Of a stretch of 64,000 nucleotides of DNA, positions 61,744 to 64,000 are shown one piece after another. Under the pieces are notes generated by a model, which saw only the letters and a list, made by a program, of their open reading frames with translations, searched no databases and was not told where the DNA came from. Source of the DNA: Haloarcula salinisoli (GTDB lineage Archaea > Halobacteriota > Halobacteria > Halobacteriales > Haloarculaceae); contig NZ_RKLQ01000001.1 of assembly GCF_019599405.1 (NCBI RefSeq), positions 1,302,001 to 1,366,000 of the forward strand, in the 5' to 3' direction. The first letter of the stretch is position 1; every line of letters begins with the position of its first letter. Made by a program: the position numbers and the translations under genes.

Positions 61744-62580
61744 ATGTCTCTCCTGCCCTCCCGCGGCCCCGACACGAGCGACTCACAGGACGGTGAGTTA
61801 CAGGTCGTCGGTGTCGACGAGGACATCGACGCCGTCCTCGACGCACTCTCCTCGGAGACTGCTCGCGACATCCTCAACGCCGTCTACGACGAGCCCGGGA
61901 CGCCCTCCGAACTGGCCGACCGCCTCGATATGTCCATCCAGAAGGTCTCCTACCACCTGGAGAAGCTAGAGAGCGAGGAGCTCATCGCGGTCGCCGGCAC
62001 CCAGTACTCAGAGAAGGGCCAGGAGATGACGGTGTACGAGCCGCCGGAGGACCCACTCGTCGTCTTCGTCGGGACGCCGGACCGCAAGCGCACGCTGCGG
62101 TCGCTGGTCGAGCGACTGGTCCCTGCTATCGGCCTGCTCACGGCGGCGAGCGTCATGGTGCAGGCCGTCTTCGGGACGATTCCGGGGCTTTTCGGTTCGC
62201 CCGAGAGTCCCACTGGGTCCGGCACCGAACCCGAGGTCAGTGGTGGCACCGGCGGCGCCAACGAGACGACGAACACCACTGAGTCGACCCCGGACCCAGA
62301 CTCGGACGGGCCCCAATCGGGAGCGGAATCGACCGAAGCCCCGGAGCCGACTGACGGCGGTGGTGGCGTGGAAATCATGGAGACCAACGAGCAGCCGACC
62401 GAGACGCCGACACCGGACGCTGAGCCGTCCACACCGGTCGAGATGGCCCAGGAGGCAACAGATACTGCGACGGCCGTCGCGAGCGGCGGCGGGTTCGACC
62501 TCGAACCGGGCGTCGCGTTCTTCCTCGGCGGCCTGCTGGTCATCGCCGTCGTCGGCGTGACGTGGGCCTACACCTCGTGA
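61744..62580 (+). CDS. Membrane-tethered ArsR-like HTH protein
   Basis: 278 aa from ATG 61744. A winged-helix domain (about residues 20-85: VLDALSSETARDILNAVYDEPGTPSELADRLDMSIQKVSYHLEKLESEELI) is followed by a membrane helix (about 118-140), a long disordered Thr/Glu/Pro/Gly-rich segment with N-x-T sites (NETTNTTES), and a second helix (about 250-272) at the C-terminus. The disordered loop should lie outside the cell. A one-component membrane transcription regulator is inferred. It is divergent from lhr. Confidence 0.8.
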   Translation: MSLLPSRGPDTSDSQDGELQVVGVDEDIDAVLDALSSETARDILNAVYDEPGTPSELADRLDMSIQKVSYHLEKLESEELIAVAGTQYSEKGQEMTVYEPPEDPLVVFVGTPDRKRTLRSLVERLVPAIGLLTAASVMVQAVFGTIPGLFGSPESPTGSGTEPEVSGGTGGANETTNTTESTPDPDSDGPQSGAESTEAPEPTDGGGGVEIMETNEQPTETPTPDAEPSTPVEMAQEATDTATAVASGGGFDLEPGVAFFLGGLLVIAVVGVTWAYTS

Positions 62581-62768
62581 GCCCGCCTTTCGGTCGCTAA
62601 AAGCGTTTTTTGACTCTACGGTTGGCTTTTGATACGCCCGACCGTAGCCATAGACAGGCCGTCGACCGACACGACTGCCCACGTGTCCTGCCAGCCCCGC
62701 GACGGCCATCCACTCTACCGCCCCGCTGGCGCACCAACCAATTTGGCCCTCCCCCCCGTAGCCGAGCT

Positions 62769-63530
62769 ATGCGACTCACCTTCCTGGGGACAGGGGCCGC
62801 GTTGCCCACCGGTAGCCGAGCGCAGTCCGGGACACTGCTCGAAACCGACGCGGGCGCCCTGCTGGTCGACTGTGGTAGCGGCGTACTCGACGCGCTCGCA
62901 CGAACCGACACGGGATACGAGGGCGTCGACACCGTCCTGTTGACCCACCACCATCTCGACCACGTTTCGGACCTCGACGTACTCATGAAAGCGCGCTGGC
63001 TGGCCGGCGAGACCGACCTGACAATCGCCGGGCCGCCCGGCACGACCGCGCTCGTCGAGGAGCTGCTGTCGGTCCACGAGTACATGCAAGAGCGCCTCGA
63101 CCTTCGGCTGGTCGACATCGACGACCCGACGATAACGCTTGCCAGCTTCGACGCCGAGTGGCTGGAGACCCGCCACTCGATGCAGTGTTTCGCCTATCGG
63201 CTCACGCCATCGGCCGGCGGGCCCACCGTCGCGCTCAGCGGCGACTCCGAGGCGTTTCCGGAACTCGTCGAGTTCGCCGACGGCGCCGCCGTCTTCGCCC
63301 ACGACTGCTCCTTTCCCGACGACGTCGACGTCTCGAACCACCCCACGCCGACGAGCCTCGGGCGCGCCCTATCGGCGGCCGACGCCGACCTCGGCCGCGT
63401 CTACCTGACCCATCTGTACCCCCACACCGAGGGGCGCCACGAGGAGATGCTAGCCTCGCTGGGTGAAGAGTACGACGGCGACGTTCGCTTCGCCGAGGAC
63501 GGCCTCTCGATGACGGTCGAGAGCGTCTGA
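62769..63530 (+). CDS. Metallo-beta-lactamase fold hydrolase (RNase Z-like)
   Basis: 253 aa from ATG 62769 (MRLTFLGTGAALPTG). The zinc motif HxHxDH is at residues 60-65 (THHHLDHVSD). Later ligands are in ETRHSMQCFAYRL, SGDSEAFPEL and THLYPHTEG. The fold of tRNase Z and arylsulfatase-type enzymes fits. The exosite arm of true RNase Z is not seen, so the substrate is open. A T-rich stretch near 62605-62613 precedes a long leader, and the intervening frame is not conserved. Confidence 0.85.
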   Translation: MRLTFLGTGAALPTGSRAQSGTLLETDAGALLVDCGSGVLDALARTDTGYEGVDTVLLTHHHLDHVSDLDVLMKARWLAGETDLTIAGPPGTTALVEELLSVHEYMQERLDLRLVDIDDPTITLASFDAEWLETRHSMQCFAYRLTPSAGGPTVALSGDSEAFPELVEFADGAAVFAHDCSFPDDVDVSNHPTPTSLGRALSAADADLGRVYLTHLYPHTEGRHEEMLASLGEEYDGDVRFAEDGLSMTVESV

Positions 63531-63533
63531 GGC

Positions 63534-64000
63534 TCACGCACGCTGGAGCGTCACGCGGAACTCCGCCCCGCCCATCTCGCTCTCGCCCACCGTCACCCCG
63601 CCGCCATAGGACTCCGTGAGCGCGCGGACGAAGCCCAGCCCGAACCCAGTTCCGGAGCTGTCGGGCCCCTTCGCACCCATCTCGAATATCTCCGCGCGGA
63701 TGGATTCGGGGACGCCCTTGCCGTCGTCCGCGAACACGACGAGGATGGCGTCGTTACCCGTCTCGACGACCGAGATGTCCATCTTGACCGGCTCGTCGTT
63801 GTGGACGGCGGCATTCGAGAGGAGGTTCGTGAACACGGAGTCGAGCAGTTCGCCGCTGTAGACGCGGTAGTCGGCGGTCTCGGGGTCGAAATCGATCGTC
63901 AGCTCCGAGAAATTCGCGTCGACCTCGGTGACCGTCGCCTCGAGAATCGACCTGAGGTCCCGGGGTTCGGGCTCGTCTTGCTCTTCGAGCGTGCTCACGA
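63534..64000 (-). CDS. Histidine kinase ATPase domain, C-terminal part (cut by window edge)
   Basis: The visible 154 residues form the HATPase_c catalytic domain of a sensor histidine kinase: N box LLDSVFTNLLSNAAVHND, G1 VVFADDGKGVPESIRAEIFEMG, G2 GTGFGLGFVRALTESYGGGV. The dimerisation helix with the phospho-His and any sensor domain lie beyond the right edge. A Met at 63998 is probably internal. It converges with the hydrolase gene, 3 bp apart. Confidence 0.9.
   Translation of the reverse strand, partial: VSTLEEQDEPEPRDLRSILEATVTEVDANFSELTIDFDPETADYRVYSGELLDSVFTNLLSNAAVHNDEPVKMDISVVETGNDAILVVFADDGKGVPESIRAEIFEMGAKGPDSSGTGFGLGFVRALTESYGGGVTVGESEMGGAEFRVTLQRA

Overview
The window is chromosomal DNA from a halophilic archaeon (class Halobacteria). 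The signs are high GC, acidic proteins, twin-arginine lipobox signal peptides, an intron-containing tRNA-Trp, the lsm-rpl37e pair, CdcH, an archaetidylserine-synthase-like gene and many leaderless-looking starts behind TATA boxes. A member of the Haloarcula group is likely, but the genus cannot be fixed from the sequence alone. Most of the window is ordinary, densely packed core genome. There is no rRNA, integrase, transposase or CRISPR array.

Layout. 1-5.2 kb: Y-family polymerase with three C-terminal PIP-like boxes, patatin-type lipase, malate:quinone oxidoreductase and two small unknowns. 5.2-12 kb: a lipoprotein, a fragment of a plasmid- or virus-type replication protein, tRNA-Trp, a 260-bp palindrome, guaB, a GNAT enzyme and tRNA-Lys, with tRNA T-arm-derived repeat debris beside both tRNAs. 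12-18 kb: a DUF-type lipoprotein, a TrkA-N/DHH protein, PRC-barrel, SRPBCC, a phospholipid synthase and an alpha/beta hydrolase. 17.9-20.4 kb: a two-gene operon of a small Hsp20-like protein and the Cdc48-type ATPase.

20.8-36.2 kb is a terminal-oxidase region. Subunit III lies about 9 kb from subunits I and II. Between them are a Yip1-like gene, a bacterial-PH-domain gene and five tandem paralogues of an eight-bladed PQQ-type beta-propeller lipoprotein. Spacers in this array still carry tails of the flanking genes, which show how the array grew. Two DUF420 genes, possibly oxidase assembly factors, follow subunit II.

36-43.6 kb: DUF2270, then lsm-rpl37e-purF, an AI-2E-type permease, an M42 peptidase, a zinc metalloprotease and small membrane proteins. 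43.7-51.5 kb: a five-gene operon of the DUF4129 / DUF58 / MoxR type. Its first protein carries 21 tandem nine-residue repeats, 19 of them with an N-x-T glycosylation sequon, and its MoxR ATPase carries six copies of an eight-residue repeat. I regard this as the most interesting system in the window. 51.5-64 kb: DUF2237, a Dna2-like nuclease-helicase, a pair of bPH2 membrane proteins, a spondin-domain lipoprotein, beta-carbonic anhydrase, an Lhr-type helicase, a membrane-tethered HTH protein, an RNase Z-like hydrolase and the end of a histidine kinase.

In this list starts were moved inward where an extended reading frame gave an implausible N-terminus. Family names come from recognition by eye, not from a database search.
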